A stretch of 64,000 nt of DNA, taken from Steroidobacteraceae bacterium (GTDB lineage Bacteria > Pseudomonadota > Gammaproteobacteria > Steroidobacterales > Steroidobacteraceae). Positions 28,469 through 37,222 of this stretch are shown piece after piece. Each line of letters starts with the position of its first letter. Position 1 is the stretch's first letter. The stretch is taken from NCBI GenBank assembly GCA_019683695.1, contig JADGHX010000005.1, positions 1-64,000 of the forward strand. Reading direction: 5' to 3'. The notes beneath the pieces were generated by a model. The model saw only the letters and a list, made by a program, of their open reading frames with translations, had not been told where the DNA came from and did not search any database. The position numbers were made by a program, and so were the translations under genes.

Positions 28469-29611
28469 ATGCCGGCGCTCTCCGCTGCGGAGCTCGCTCG
28501 CTACAGTCGTCATCTGACGCTGGGCGAGATCGGCGCGGCGGGGCAGGAAAAGCTCAAGGCGGCGCGCGTTCTCGTGGTGGGAGCCGGCGGGCTTGGCTCG
28601 CCTGCGGCGCTGTATCTTGCGGCAGCCGGCGTCGGCACGCTCGGCCTCGTCGATTGCGATCGCGTGGAGATTTCGAATCTGCAGCGGCAGGTGCTCTTCG
28701 ACACGGAAAGCATCACTCGGCCGAAAGTCGACGTCGCTCGCGAGCGATTGTTGAAGCTCAATCCCGAAATCCGCGTCGTCGCGCATTCACTGGAGCTGTG
28801 CGCAGCGAACGTGCGCGACGTGCTGAGCGGCTACGACATTGTGCTCGATGGCACGGATCGGCTCGCGACGCGTTATCTGGTGAACGACGCGTGCGTCATC
28901 TGCCGCAAGCCGCTGGTCACCGCCGCGATCCATCGCTTCGAGGGTCAGGCGATGACGTACGTGCCGGATCGCGGACCGTGCTATCGCTGCCTCTTTCCCG
29001 ATGCGGCCGAAGGCGTCGTGCCGAGCTGCGCGGAAGCCGGCGTGCTCGGCGTTCTCCCGGGTATGCTCGGCGCGCTGCAGGCCACGGAAGCAATCAAGCT
29101 CATCGTGGGCGTGGGCGAGCCCCTCGTCGGGCGGCTGCTCATCTGCGACGCGCTCGAGATGCGGTTCGATGAATTCCGGGTCGAGCGGCGGCCCGACTGC
29201 GCGGTGTGTGGTCGCACGCCTGCGATCACCACGCCGACAGATCCGCCGGGGTCTTGCACTGAGGAAGCGTTGCGCGCTGCGCGCCGGCTGTCACCTGCGG
29301 AACTGCAGGCGATGCTGCGGGAATCGGGCTCCTCCGCGCGCCTGCAACTCATCGATGTGCGCGCGCCGAAGGAATTCGCGGTGGCCTCGCTCCCGGGCGC
29401 GGTGAACATACCGATCACGGAGTTGCCCGATCGGCTTGGCGAGATCGCGCCGAGCGCGACGCCGGTGTTCCTCTGCCGCAGTGGCACGCGGAGCCTCCGC
29501 GCATGCGGGCTTGCGATTCGGGCGGGCATTCGCGCACCCGCGCATCTCGAAGGCGGGCTGCTCGCGTGGGCTGCAGACGTGGATTCCGCGTTTGACGTCG
29601 CACCGCTGTAG
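28469..29611 (+). CDS. MoeB/ThiF-type E1 adenylyltransferase with C-terminal rhodanese domain
   Basis: 380 residues; ATG 28469 has GGAGG five bases upstream. The ThiF/MoeB domain has nucleotide motif VLVVGAGGLGSPAALYLAAAG, the Arg-finger region NLQRQVLF and the Asp in DGTD. Cys187 in PSCAEAGVLG occupies the place of MoeB Cys187, and two CxxC pairs (CYRC, CAVC) bind structural zinc. The rhodanese domain (about 275-380) has active-site Cys336 in FLCRSGTRSLRAC. The protein should adenylate the carrier's C-terminal glycine and hand over sulfur from its own persulfide, as in MoeZ or MOCS3. It is translationally coupled to the carrier gene. No molybdenum-cofactor genes are nearby. Confidence 0.92.
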   Translation: MPALSAAELARYSRHLTLGEIGAAGQEKLKAARVLVVGAGGLGSPAALYLAAAGVGTLGLVDCDRVEISNLQRQVLFDTESITRPKVDVARERLLKLNPEIRVVAHSLELCAANVRDVLSGYDIVLDGTDRLATRYLVNDACVICRKPLVTAAIHRFEGQAMTYVPDRGPCYRCLFPDAAEGVVPSCAEAGVLGVLPGMLGALQATEAIKLIVGVGEPLVGRLLICDALEMRFDEFRVERRPDCAVCGRTPAITTPTDPPGSCTEEALRAARRLSPAELQAMLRESGSSARLQLIDVRAPKEFAVASLPGAVNIPITELPDRLGEIAPSATPVFLCRSGTRSLRACGLAIRAGIRAPAHLEGGLLAWAADVDSAFDVAPL

Positions 29612-29625
29612 CCGCGGGAACGCCC

Positions 29626-30654
29626 CTACTGCCGGCTGGAATCATCCGGCTCGGTGGCCACGACTGCGGGTACCGTGCTGAAGACGGTGAGGCCCGGCGC
29701 AGGAGCTGGCGCACCGGGCTGCGCGGCCCGCACGGGCAGATTGCGCAGAGCGAACTGGCGCATCTGCTGCTGCCATTCCTGGTACTCGCGATAGTGTTCG
29801 TACTGCTCGCTGCTCAGAATCGAGCGCGCCCGCTCCGTCATCAGGCGATTGAACTCATCCTGCCATTGCTGGTGCTGGCTCACGGCCTCTTCCGTGAGAA
29901 CGCCGGGTGCGGCAGGCGGCGGCGGAAGTTGCTGCCGCGTTTCGATCATCGCGTTCACGAGCTGCGTGCGCTGATCGTCCGTGAGCGGCATGCCGGCGCC
30001 CTCGAACTGGGAGCTGAGCGCGCTCACCTGCATGCGCTCGGGCAACGTCTTCTGGTACTGCTCCCACTGCGCCATGCGCGCGGGGCCGATCAGCGCTTCG
30101 ATCTCCGCCTTGCTCTTCGCCAGGTCCTGCGGCGCGCGGCCGATGGCGCTCGTCTGCTGCTCGGTGAGCAGGTCGATGAGCTTCTCGGACTCCTCCTTCG
30201 TCAGGCCCAGGAACTTGCCTGCATCCTGATACAGACGGCGAGTGCTTGCCCGCAGCTGTGCGCGCATGAACGGCGGCGGCGGCATCGGGGCCGCCAGGGC
30301 CTGGACGCGCCCGTTCGTGATTACCCGCGAGGCAAGACCCGCACCTTGCGATTCCACCCTCTCGACCGACTGGGCCCTGGACCCGCTCGCGCCGGTGGCA
30401 CCGGCTGTGGGTGCGCGCGATGCCGCTTGCGCCACTCTCGTCAGGCTTTCCACCTGATCCCGCGCATTCGCGAGCTGCTGCTGCAGATCCGACTGCATGC
30501 GCTCGAGATCCCGGAGGCGCTTTTCGTGATCCTGCCGCAGGGCCCGCTCGGCCTCGGCGCGCTCATGTTCCGCGCTTGCGCGCTTTGCGAACTGCACGGT
30601 CGTGACGGCGAGGGCAGACGTCGTCGCCAGCAGAATGAGGACGAGTGCTTTCAT
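29626..30654 (-). CDS. Membrane-anchored coiled-coil protein of unknown function
   Basis: ATG 30654 (MKALVLILLATTSALAVT) is chosen because it opens with a membrane anchor or signal helix; the frame runs further upstream to 30825 but with no coherent N-terminus. 342 residues. A coiled coil (about 25-75, AEHERAEAERALRQDHEKRL) follows the anchor. Two similar helical units come next: LGLTKEESEKLIDLLTEQQT, and LTDDQRTQLVNAMIETRQQ, recalling LTxxQ-type periplasmic proteins (Spy/CpxP). I cannot confirm homology. A Gln-rich helix (YEHYREYQEWQQQMRQ) and a Pro/Ala tail end it. It is probably periplasmic and tethered. It converges with the MoeB gene, 14 bases apart. Confidence 0.78.
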   Translation of the reverse strand: MKALVLILLATTSALAVTTVQFAKRASAEHERAEAERALRQDHEKRLRDLERMQSDLQQQLANARDQVESLTRVAQAASRAPTAGATGASGSRAQSVERVESQGAGLASRVITNGRVQALAAPMPPPPFMRAQLRASTRRLYQDAGKFLGLTKEESEKLIDLLTEQQTSAIGRAPQDLAKSKAEIEALIGPARMAQWEQYQKTLPERMQVSALSSQFEGAGMPLTDDQRTQLVNAMIETRQQLPPPPAAPGVLTEEAVSQHQQWQDEFNRLMTERARSILSSEQYEHYREYQEWQQQMRQFALRNLPVRAAQPGAPAPAPGLTVFSTVPAVVATEPDDSSRQ

Positions 30655-31171
30655 GGCATCGGGCTTCCGTGCGGACTGTGTTGGAGCAATCGGCTCGACG
30701 ATTCTTCTGCGAACCCGGGGCTCGTGTGGAGCTGGCGTCATCGGCGCGTCGCAGCGGCCCCGATCACGCCCAGGCCCCTGGCGACCCGTCCGAGTCCACG
30801 TTTCGGTCCGGGCGTACCTTAGCAAGAGGCTCCGAGGGCGGAAAGCCGAGCCTCAGCCTTCCGGCCTGCGAGGGCAGCGGATGTCGCCCTGCCCTGGCCC
30901 ACGCACCGATGTTCTCTCACCGTCGGGACTGCAGCTCGAGCTGCAGCACGCGTGCGACCGGCTCAGCCAGTGGGCCCAGCGCAGAGGGTTGGCTCAGCAC
31001 GCGGCAGTGGGACCCGCACGCGTGGTGGGCAGCAAGTCCCGCAACGATCCCTATCCCCGTCGATACCCGCGCCACGCCACACCCGGATCGCCCGTCCCCT
31101 TCTTACAATTCATTACATCCTGCGCCTGCGCGCGGCTCGCCAGCGCCGCGGCGTTCGCTTCTAATCGCGTC
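30655..31171. other. Gene-free divergent intergenic region, 517 bases
   Basis: It separates the coiled-coil protein gene from a two-component operon. Frames across it read as low-quality Arg/Ser-rich text with no domain. A perfect 18-base palindrome lies at 30929-30946. A TACAAT at 31104-31109 could be a -10 element for the regulator gene 63 bases downstream; no clear -35 is 17 bases before it. No RNA gene or terminator was seen. Confidence 0.6.
30929..30946. repeat. Perfect 18-base palindrome, possible operator
   Basis: CTGCAGCTCGAGCTGCAG is self-complementary over its full length, with no loop. It sits in the middle of a 517-base divergent control region, about 225 bases before the regulator ATG. 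Palindromes this long are uncommon by chance, even in GC-rich DNA. A dimeric regulator could bind it. Function is inferred from position only. Confidence 0.4.
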
Positions 31172-31891
31172 ATGCAGGACAAGCCGCATATTCTCGTCGT
31201 GGACGATGACCGCGAGATCCGCCGGCTGCTGAGCGAATACCTCGAGAAGAACGACTACCGCGCCACCTCGGTGGCCGACGGACGAGGCATGCGCCGGGCG
31301 CTCGAGATCTCGCCGCCGAATCTCATCGTGCTGGATCTCATGCTGCCGGGGGAAGGCGGGCTCGCGCTGTGTCGCGAGGTGCGTGCGCGCTCGCAGGTGC
31401 CCATCATCATGCTCACCGCGCTGGGGGACGAGCCGGATCGCATCCTCGGCTTCGAATGCGGCGCCGACGACTACGTCGTGAAGCCCTTCAACCCCCGCGA
31501 GCTGCTCGTGCGCATCCGCGCAGTGCTGCGCCGGGCGGCCCATGCGCCGCGCGACCCGGATACGCTGGCGGTGCGCGCATATCGCTTCGCGGGCTTCCGG
31601 CTCGACACCACCACGCGCCGCCTCGCTCGCCCCGATGGCAGCGAAGTGTCCCTGAACGGCGCGGAATACCGCCTGCTCTGCATTCTGCTGAGCCATGCGA
31701 ACCGCGTGCTCACCCGCGTGCAGATCATGGACCTCGCGCGCGGCCGTGACCTCGACCCCTTCGACCGGAGCATCGACGTGCGCATCAGCCGACTGCGCCA
31801 GCGGCTCGGGGACGATGCGCGCTCCGCATCGATCATCAAGACCGTCTACGGCGAGGGTTACGTCATCGGCGTGCCCGTCGAGACCGAATGA
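31172..31891 (+). CDS. OmpR-family response regulator
   Basis: ATG 31172 starts MQDKPHILVVDDDREIRRLL; the frame upstream is open but shadows non-coding sequence. 239 residues. The receiver domain has acidic pair DDD, phospho-Asp in IVLDLMLPGEGG, Thr in IIMLTALG and Lys in DDYVVKPFNPREL. The winged-helix DNA-binding domain covers about 135-235: VSLNGAEYRLLCILLSHANRVLTR, then SIDVRISRLRQRLGDD and IIKTVYGEGYVI. It overlaps its kinase gene by four bases (ATGA), so the pair is a cognate two-component system. Closest type by eye is OmpR. A CAP-domain secreted protein follows in the same operon. Confidence 0.94.
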   Translation: MQDKPHILVVDDDREIRRLLSEYLEKNDYRATSVADGRGMRRALEISPPNLIVLDLMLPGEGGLALCREVRARSQVPIIMLTALGDEPDRILGFECGADDYVVKPFNPRELLVRIRAVLRRAAHAPRDPDTLAVRAYRFAGFRLDTTTRRLARPDGSEVSLNGAEYRLLCILLSHANRVLTRVQIMDLARGRDLDPFDRSIDVRISRLRQRLGDDARSASIIKTVYGEGYVIGVPVETE

Positions 31892-33387
31892 GCCGCTTCC
31901 CGCTCGTCCCGCAGAGCCTCTTCGGGCGATTGTTCACGGCAGTCGTCGGCGTGGTGATTCTCACGCTGCTGATCATCGCCCTGCTGATCGCCCGCGAGCG
32001 CCGCCAGTTCGCGTTCCTGACCACCGGCGCAGGCAACAGCACGCGCGTGATTGCGGAAACCAGCGAGTCGCTCGCGAAGCTCCCTCCCGCCGAGCGGGCA
32101 GCCATGATCGAGAAGCTGCGCGAGCAACCGCTCGTCATCGAGGACGTTCGTCGCCGTCGCCCGCCGCCGAGGCCAGAGGAGCTGCGCGACCTCGAAGAGT
32201 CGTTCGTCGCGCAGCTGCGCCGTGAGCTGGGGCCGGGATACGGCGTGCTCGTGCGCCGCGCATCCCCCGATCACACGAAGATCATCCGCATCGAATGGGC
32301 GCGCGGGGGCCAGCGCCCCGGCGCGGGTGCCGGCGAGGCCGGGGACGCGTTACCCGAGCTGCCCGCACTTTCAGATGCGGAGGGCCGGCGGGTACAAGCG
32401 CTGCGGCTGCGCGGGGCACCCGCGCGTCTCAGCGGACGATATGACGTGACCATCACGTTGCCCGACGGCGAGCGCGTGCTGTTTCGCGCCTTGCCACCCT
32501 TCCCGCCGTTTCCCATGCCGCGCGCGATCTTCATTCAGCTCGGCGTGCTCACAGTGCTTCTCGGGATCGCGCTTTTCGTGATGACACGCACCATCACTCG
32601 ACCCTTGCGCGAGCTGGCAACCGCGGCGGATGCGGTGGGGCGCGGCGCCTATCTCGCGCCGCTGGCCGAGAACGGCGCGCGCGAGATCCGACGGGCCACG
32701 CGCGCTTTCAATACAATGCAGGAAAGGCTGCGCCGCTATCTCGAAAGCCGCACCCGCGTGCTGGCCGCGATGTCGCACGACCTGCGCACCACGCTCACGC
32801 GGTTGCGGCTGCGCGCGGAGTCGATCGAGAACGAGGACCTGCGGGCCCGCTTCTCCGCGGATCTCGACGAGATGGCGCGGATGGTGCAGGGTGCGCTCGG
32901 CCTCTTCCGCGATCTGAACGCGGATGAGCCGCTCGAGCGGGTGGACATCGACCAGCTCCTCGAAACGCTGCGCAAGGAGTTTGCGGAGATGGATGCGGAG
33001 ATTGTCATTGAAGGGCGCACGCAAGGGCCGCTCACTGCGCGCCCCCTTGCGCTCAAGCGCTGCCTGACGAACCTGCTCCACAACGCCATCAAGTTCGGCG
33101 AGCACGCGACCGTGATCGTGGAGGATGGCGAGGAGCTCGTCATCCGCATTCGCGACCGGGGGCCGGGCATCCCGCCCGAGGCGCTCGAGCAGGTCTTCGA
33201 GCCCTTCTTCCGCGTGGAGGGCTCACGCAACCGGGATACGGGCGGCGCAGGGCTTGGCCTGTGCATCGCGCGCGATACGGCGCAGGCACACGGCGGCTCC
33301 CTCACGCTGCAGAACCTGCCGGAGCGCGGCCTCGAAGCGATTCTGAAGCTGCCGCGTGCAGAATCCCCCGATCGGGGCCGTTCCTAG
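31888..33387 (+). CDS. EnvZ-type membrane sensor histidine kinase
   Basis: 499 residues. TM1 (about 12-35, FTAVVGVVILTLLIIALLIA), a periplasmic sensor region of about 170 residues rich in Arg and Pro, TM2 (about 212-232, AIFIQLGVLTVLLGIALFVM), a HAMP domain starting TRTITRPLRELATAADAV, then HisKA with His297 in MSHDLRTTLTRLRLRAE. HATPase_c has NLLHNAIKFG, DRGPGIPPEALEQVFEPFFR and GGAGLGLCIARD. The usual HDLRTPL reads HDLRTTL here (Thr302 instead of Pro); in EnvZ-like kinases this Pro affects the balance of kinase and phosphatase activity. It overlaps the regulator gene by ATGA and its own stop overlaps the next start by one base. Confidence 0.93.
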   Translation: MSRFPLVPQSLFGRLFTAVVGVVILTLLIIALLIARERRQFAFLTTGAGNSTRVIAETSESLAKLPPAERAAMIEKLREQPLVIEDVRRRRPPPRPEELRDLEESFVAQLRRELGPGYGVLVRRASPDHTKIIRIEWARGGQRPGAGAGEAGDALPELPALSDAEGRRVQALRLRGAPARLSGRYDVTITLPDGERVLFRALPPFPPFPMPRAIFIQLGVLTVLLGIALFVMTRTITRPLRELATAADAVGRGAYLAPLAENGAREIRRATRAFNTMQERLRRYLESRTRVLAAMSHDLRTTLTRLRLRAESIENEDLRARFSADLDEMARMVQGALGLFRDLNADEPLERVDIDQLLETLRKEFAEMDAEIVIEGRTQGPLTARPLALKRCLTNLLHNAIKFGEHATVIVEDGEELVIRIRDRGPGIPPEALEQVFEPFFRVEGSRNRDTGGAGLGLCIARDTAQAHGGSLTLQNLPERGLEAILKLPRAESPDRGRS

Positions 33388-34232
33388 TGCTTCAGCGCGT
33401 TCTCGTGTGTCTGGCCGCTGGCCTCGTCCTCACCTGCGGCTCCGGGATCTCCGTCGCGGCACCGGGCCTGCTCGATGCCATCAACGAGGTTCGCGCGAGA
33501 GGGTGTGGCGGCAAGCCCGGCGTGCGCACTCCGTTGCGCGCCAACCGGAAGCTGGATTCGGCGGCACACCGCATTTCGCGCGGGCAGGATCTCACGGCCG
33601 CGCTTGACGCCGCGGGATACAAGGCTCTGCATTCCACATCGCTCTACCTGTCGCAGCCTGGCGGGAACGAAGACATCGCACGCAAGCTCGCCGAGCGTTC
33701 CTGCACAGCGCTGAGCGATGCGGAGGTGCGTGAGATCGGCATCGAACAGCGCGGCGGCAGCACGTGGATCGTAATCGCTGCGCCCTTTGCCGCGCCGGCA
33801 CTGGCAGACGCCAATCGTGTGAGCGCCGGCGTGCTGGCCCTTGCGAATGAGGCACGGGCGCATCCGCGGCGGTGTGGGCGCAAGCAGTTCGCCGCCGCCC
33901 CGCCGCTGCGCCTCGCACCGAAGCTTTCCGAGGCCGCCCGCGCCCACGCCCGGGACATGGCCCGTCACAGTCGTCTCGCGCATGAAGGCTCCGATGGCAG
34001 CACGCCCGCTCAGCGCGCGACGCGCGCAGGCTATGTCTGGCGCAGGGTGGGCGAGAATGTCGCCGCGGGCCCCATCACCCCCGAAGAGGTCATGGCCGGC
34101 TGGCTCGCAAGCCCCGGCCACTGCGAGAACCTCATGGACCCGCGGTTCACGGAGATGGGCATCGCGTACACGGTCGACGCAACGAGCGCCGCCGGCGTCT
34201 ACTGGGCCCAGGTGTTTGCCACGCCGCGCTGA
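33387..34232 (+). CDS. Secreted CAP/SCP-domain protein
   Basis: The GTG at 33387 overlaps the kinase stop by one base and gives a signal peptide (VLVCLAAGLVLTC then SVAAP); 281 residues. The first half (about 25-145) has repeated Cys and resembles a degenerate copy, with LDAINEVRARGCGGK, LRANRKLDSAAHRISRGQDL. The second half is a clear CAP (cysteine-rich secretory, antigen 5, PR-1) domain: LANEARAHPRRCG, APKLSEAARAHARDMARHSRLAH, RVGENVAAG, VMAGWLASPGHCENLMDPRFTEMGIAY. The conserved His in RLAH and GHCENLM are present. Bacterial CAP proteins are secreted and poorly understood. Here expression is tied to the two-component system, so it could be an effector or a signal-related protein. Confidence 0.88.
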   Translation: MLQRVLVCLAAGLVLTCGSGISVAAPGLLDAINEVRARGCGGKPGVRTPLRANRKLDSAAHRISRGQDLTAALDAAGYKALHSTSLYLSQPGGNEDIARKLAERSCTALSDAEVREIGIEQRGGSTWIVIAAPFAAPALADANRVSAGVLALANEARAHPRRCGRKQFAAAPPLRLAPKLSEAARAHARDMARHSRLAHEGSDGSTPAQRATRAGYVWRRVGENVAAGPITPEEVMAGWLASPGHCENLMDPRFTEMGIAYTVDATSAAGVYWAQVFATPR

Positions 34233-34286
34233 TTGGCTTAGGGTCGCGAGCCTGTCCGCCCGGAAGGTTCGCAAGAGGCGCCCTGC

Positions 34287-35708
34287 TTGAGCCACGTCGT
34301 ACATACCGACCGACTGGTCGACGAACAGAGAATCGGGTCGTTCCACATCAAGCTGCTCGTGCTGTCGTGGCTCGCCATGTTCGCGGATGGCTACGACATC
34401 TCCGCGTTGTCCTTCGCGGCGCCGGAGCTGGTGCGGCAGTGGGGCGTGCCGTCGGAAGCCTTCAAGGTGGCCTTCAGCGCGAGCCTCTTCGGTGTGCTGT
34501 TCGGCGCGCCGCTGCTCGGCTACATCGGCGATCGCTTCGGCCGTCGCAAGGCGATCCTGCTGGGCTCGGTGATCTTCGGCGTGTGCACGCTCGCCATGGT
34601 GTGGACCACCAGCCTCGGGCAGATGGCGGTGCTGCGCTTCCTCACGGGCATCGGCATCGGCGGGCTGATGCCCAACACGATCTCGCTCAATTCCGAGATG
34701 TCGCCCCGGCGCTGGCGAGCCACGCTCGTGGTGCTGATGTTCACGGGCATCACGCTCGGCAGCGGCATGCCGGGCCCGGTGGCGGGCTGGCTCGTGCCGG
34801 AGTATGGCTGGCAGATCCTCTTTGTCATCGGCGGCGCGGTGCCGCTCACCTTTGCGGTTGTGCTGTTCTTCGCGCTTCCGGAGTCGGTGAAGTTCCTCGC
34901 AAGGCATCCGTCACGCCGCGCGCAGCTGCTGAAGACGGCGCGTCGCATGCGGCCCGATCTGCAGTTGCCGGATGATGCGCAGTTCGTCATCGAGCAACCC
35001 GTAGCGGCGGCCGCGAGCACCAACGGCGACTTCCTCGGGCTTCGGGAGATCTTCAAGGGCGGGCTTGCCTTCATCACGCCCCTGCTGTGGGTGTGCTTCG
35101 GCACCACGCTCATGGCGAACTACTTCCTCAACAGCTGGCTGCCGCTCATTTTCGAGAGCAACGGCATCACGCCGAAGCAGGCTGCCATCGCCAGCACGCT
35201 GTATCACTTCGGCGGCACCATCGGCGGCATCGTCGTGAGCGTGCTGCTGAATCGCTTCGGCTTCGCCGCCATCGCCGCACTGTTCGCGCTCGCGGCACCG
35301 GCCATCGCCGCCATCGGGTTCGAGGGGCTCTCCACCACCACGCTCACCTACGTCTCGGGTTTCGCGGGGCTCGCGGTGCTCGGCGCGCAGTTCGGCAACA
35401 ACGCCTGCTCGGGCCTCATCTATCCGACGGAGGCGCGCTCGCAGGGGGTGGGCTGGGCGCTCGGGATCGGGCGCATCGGCTCGATCGTCGGCCCTTACGT
35501 GGGCGGCGTGCTGATCGGCATGAACATTCCGATGAACGAGCTGTTCCTGTGGGCCTCCCTGCCGATGGTGCTCGGGCTCGTCGCCGCCACGCTCGTCGCG
35601 CGGCTCTGCTACAAGCGCTTCCGCGGCTTCACGCTGGATGACAGGCCTGCGGAATCGGATGCGGGCGCGAGGGCTGCGGGCACGAAACAGCTCGAAGCCG
35701 CGCGCTAA
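34287..35708 (+). CDS. Aromatic acid:H+ symporter (AAHS family MFS transporter)
   Basis: TTG 34287 is used, with AAGAGG eight bases ahead. 473 residues with 12 membrane helices. Motifs: DGYDISALSFAAPEL in TM1, GYIGDRFGRRKAILLGS after TM2 (the MFS motif), and IGIGGLMPNTISLNSEMSPRR. These match the PcaK/BenK/MhpT group, which imports benzoate, 4-hydroxybenzoate or similar acids with protons. It fits with the aromatic-degradation genes at 20594-25095, though 9 kb away. A GC hairpin holding its TAA stop follows. A Lys/Arg-rich, Ala-rich tail ends the protein. Confidence 0.92.
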   Translation: MSHVVHTDRLVDEQRIGSFHIKLLVLSWLAMFADGYDISALSFAAPELVRQWGVPSEAFKVAFSASLFGVLFGAPLLGYIGDRFGRRKAILLGSVIFGVCTLAMVWTTSLGQMAVLRFLTGIGIGGLMPNTISLNSEMSPRRWRATLVVLMFTGITLGSGMPGPVAGWLVPEYGWQILFVIGGAVPLTFAVVLFFALPESVKFLARHPSRRAQLLKTARRMRPDLQLPDDAQFVIEQPVAAAASTNGDFLGLREIFKGGLAFITPLLWVCFGTTLMANYFLNSWLPLIFESNGITPKQAAIASTLYHFGGTIGGIVVSVLLNRFGFAAIAALFALAAPAIAAIGFEGLSTTTLTYVSGFAGLAVLGAQFGNNACSGLIYPTEARSQGVGWALGIGRIGSIVGPYVGGVLIGMNIPMNELFLWASLPMVLGLVAATLVARLCYKRFRGFTLDDRPAESDAGARAAGTKQLEAAR

Positions 35709-35717
35709 AGCGCGCGG
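35698..35717. terminator. GC hairpin with the transporter stop codon in its loop
   Basis: The arms CCGCGCGCT (35698-35706) and AGCGCGCGG (35709-35717) pair perfectly, leaving AA between; the physical loop would be TAAA. The TAA stop of the AAHS gene (35706-35708) overlaps the top of the stem. No T-tract follows. Possible terminator for the plus strand before the convergent SDR. Confidence 0.5.
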
Positions 35718-35757
35718 GCTGCTGCCCGGCGCATCCCGCGTGCTCGGGCGGCCGCGT

Positions 35758-36507
35758 TCAGCCGCGGCCGATGTACGGCATCTTCGTGGCCATCACGGTC
35801 ATGAACTGCACGTTCGCCTCGAGCGGCAGATTCGCCATGTACAGCACGGCCTGACCGACGTGCTTCACGTCCATGAGCGGCTCCGCATTCGGGCCGACAC
35901 GGGGCATCTTGTCCACAAGCTCCGTGTGCGCGTTGCCGATATCGATCTGGCCACACGCGATGTCGAACGCGCGCCCATCGAGCGAGGTGGATTTCGTAAG
36001 CCCCGTGACGGCGTGTTTGGTGGCCGTGTACGCGGCGCTGTTCGGCCGCGGCACATGCGCGGCGATCGAGCCATTGTTGATGATGCGTCCGCCCCGAGGC
36101 GTCTGCGCCTTCATCATGCGCACGGCTTCCTGCGTGCACAGGAACATGCCGGTGAGATTCGTATCGACGATGCTCTTCCAGGATTCGAACGGCAGATCTT
36201 CGATCGGAACGGCGGGCACGCTGATGCCGGCGTTGTTGAACAGCAGGTCGAGGCGACCGAACACCTCGCGTGTGCGGGCGAACAAGGCCCGCACGGACTC
36301 GGGGCTCGTCACGTCCGCCTGCACGGCGAGCATTGCGGAAGGCTGCGCGCCCGCCGCCGTCGCCTCGGAGATGGCGGCCTGCAAACGTTCCACTCGCCTT
36401 CCGGCGAACACGACCCGCCAGCCATCCGCCACCAGAGCGAGCGCCGCAGCCTTGCCGATGCCGCTGCCCGCGCCGGTAACGATCGCGATCTTGCTCTCAG
36501 CTTTCAT
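35758..36507 (-). CDS. SDR-family oxidoreductase
   Basis: 249 residues. Motifs: [32 protein letters not shown], catalytic Ser in NNGSIAAH and YTATK. The end lacks the usual DGG signature and instead reads [29 protein letters not shown], as in a large group of SDRs of unknown substrate. It is cytoplasmic. It faces the AAHS transporter gene. A dehydrogenase for an alcohol or diol is likely; the substrate is unknown. Confidence 0.92.
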   Translation of the reverse strand: MKAESKIAIVTGAGSGIGKAAALALVADGWRVVFAGRRVERLQAAISEATAAGAQPSAMLAVQADVTSPESVRALFARTREVFGRLDLLFNNAGISVPAVPIEDLPFESWKSIVDTNLTGMFLCTQEAVRMMKAQTPRGGRIINNGSIAAHVPRPNSAAYTATKHAVTGLTKSTSLDGRAFDIACGQIDIGNAHTELVDKMPRVGPNAEPLMDVKHVGQAVLYMANLPLEANVQFMTVMATKMPYIGRG

Positions 36508-36730
36508 TGTCTCGACTCACTCACACGTGCATGAAGGTGAGCGAGTGTAGTGGCACGCGTCGGCGCTCGCTGCTCCGATCTGCGTTCGCGCCGCGGTCCG
36601 CACGCTTGTACAGGCCGCGCACCTGCACAGTTTCGGGGTCGCGCGAAAGCCCGCGGGCCGCCCGATACCACAAGCGAGGCACAAACAAGGCAAAATCACT
36701 GGCAGTCAGCCACCCAGGGGACATTCAGCA

Positions 36731-37204
36731 ATGATCAGGATAGTCGCAGCTGCGCTTCACCTGCTGGCACTCGGTCTCGGACTCGGCGCCGTGCTCACGC
36801 GCGGCAACGTGCTGCGCGAGCCACCGACAGCGGACTCCCTGAAGCGCGCCTTCCGCGCAGACAACCTGTGGGGCGCGGCCGCAGTGCTGTGGCTGGCAAC
36901 CGGCCTCTGGCGCCTCTTCGGCGAGCTCGAGAAGACCACGTCGTACTACGTGGCGAACCACTGGTTCCTGGCCAAGATGGGATTGTTCGTGCTGATTCTC
37001 ATCCTGGAGGTGATGCCCGCCATCGTGCTGATGCGCTGGCGGGCGGCCCTGCGGCGCGGCGAGAGTCCGGCCACTTTCGCGTCCGCGCCCATGGCCAGGC
37101 GCATCGCCCTGCTGAGTCACATCGAGGCGTTGCTGGTCGTGGCGATCATCTTCGCCGCGTGCGCCATGGCACGCGGCTACGGAATTCCGGGCCCCGCGGG
37201 CTAA
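36731..37204 (+). CDS. DUF2214-family integral membrane protein
   Basis: 157 residues with four hydrophobic segments: AAALHLLALGLGLGAVLT, NLWGAAAVLWLATGLWRLF, MGLFVLILILEVMPAIVLM and IEALLVVAIIFAACAMARGYG. The pattern, with LGAVLTRG after TM1 and RADNLWG before TM2, matches DUF2214, a small inner-membrane family with no known function. An alternative is a CopD-like membrane protein, but the His ligands are missing. The ATG 36731 is 11 bases after TTCAGC with weak Shine-Dalgarno. It ends in a small hairpin (37195-37210). Confidence 0.8.
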   Translation: MIRIVAAALHLLALGLGLGAVLTRGNVLREPPTADSLKRAFRADNLWGAAAVLWLATGLWRLFGELEKTTSYYVANHWFLAKMGLFVLILILEVMPAIVLMRWRAALRRGESPATFASAPMARRIALLSHIEALLVVAIIFAACAMARGYGIPGPAG

Positions 37205-37210
37205 CCCGCG
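37195..37210. terminator. Short GC hairpin with TAA stop in the loop
   Basis: The arms CGCGGG (37195-37200) and CCCGCG (37205-37210) flank loop CTAA, which is the stop codon region (TAA 37202-37204). It is short and lacks a T-tract, and the convergent gene ends 13 bases on. Listed as a member of the stop-codon hairpin pattern; terminator function unproven. Confidence 0.35.
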
Positions 37211-37222
37211 ATGACGTGAGGG

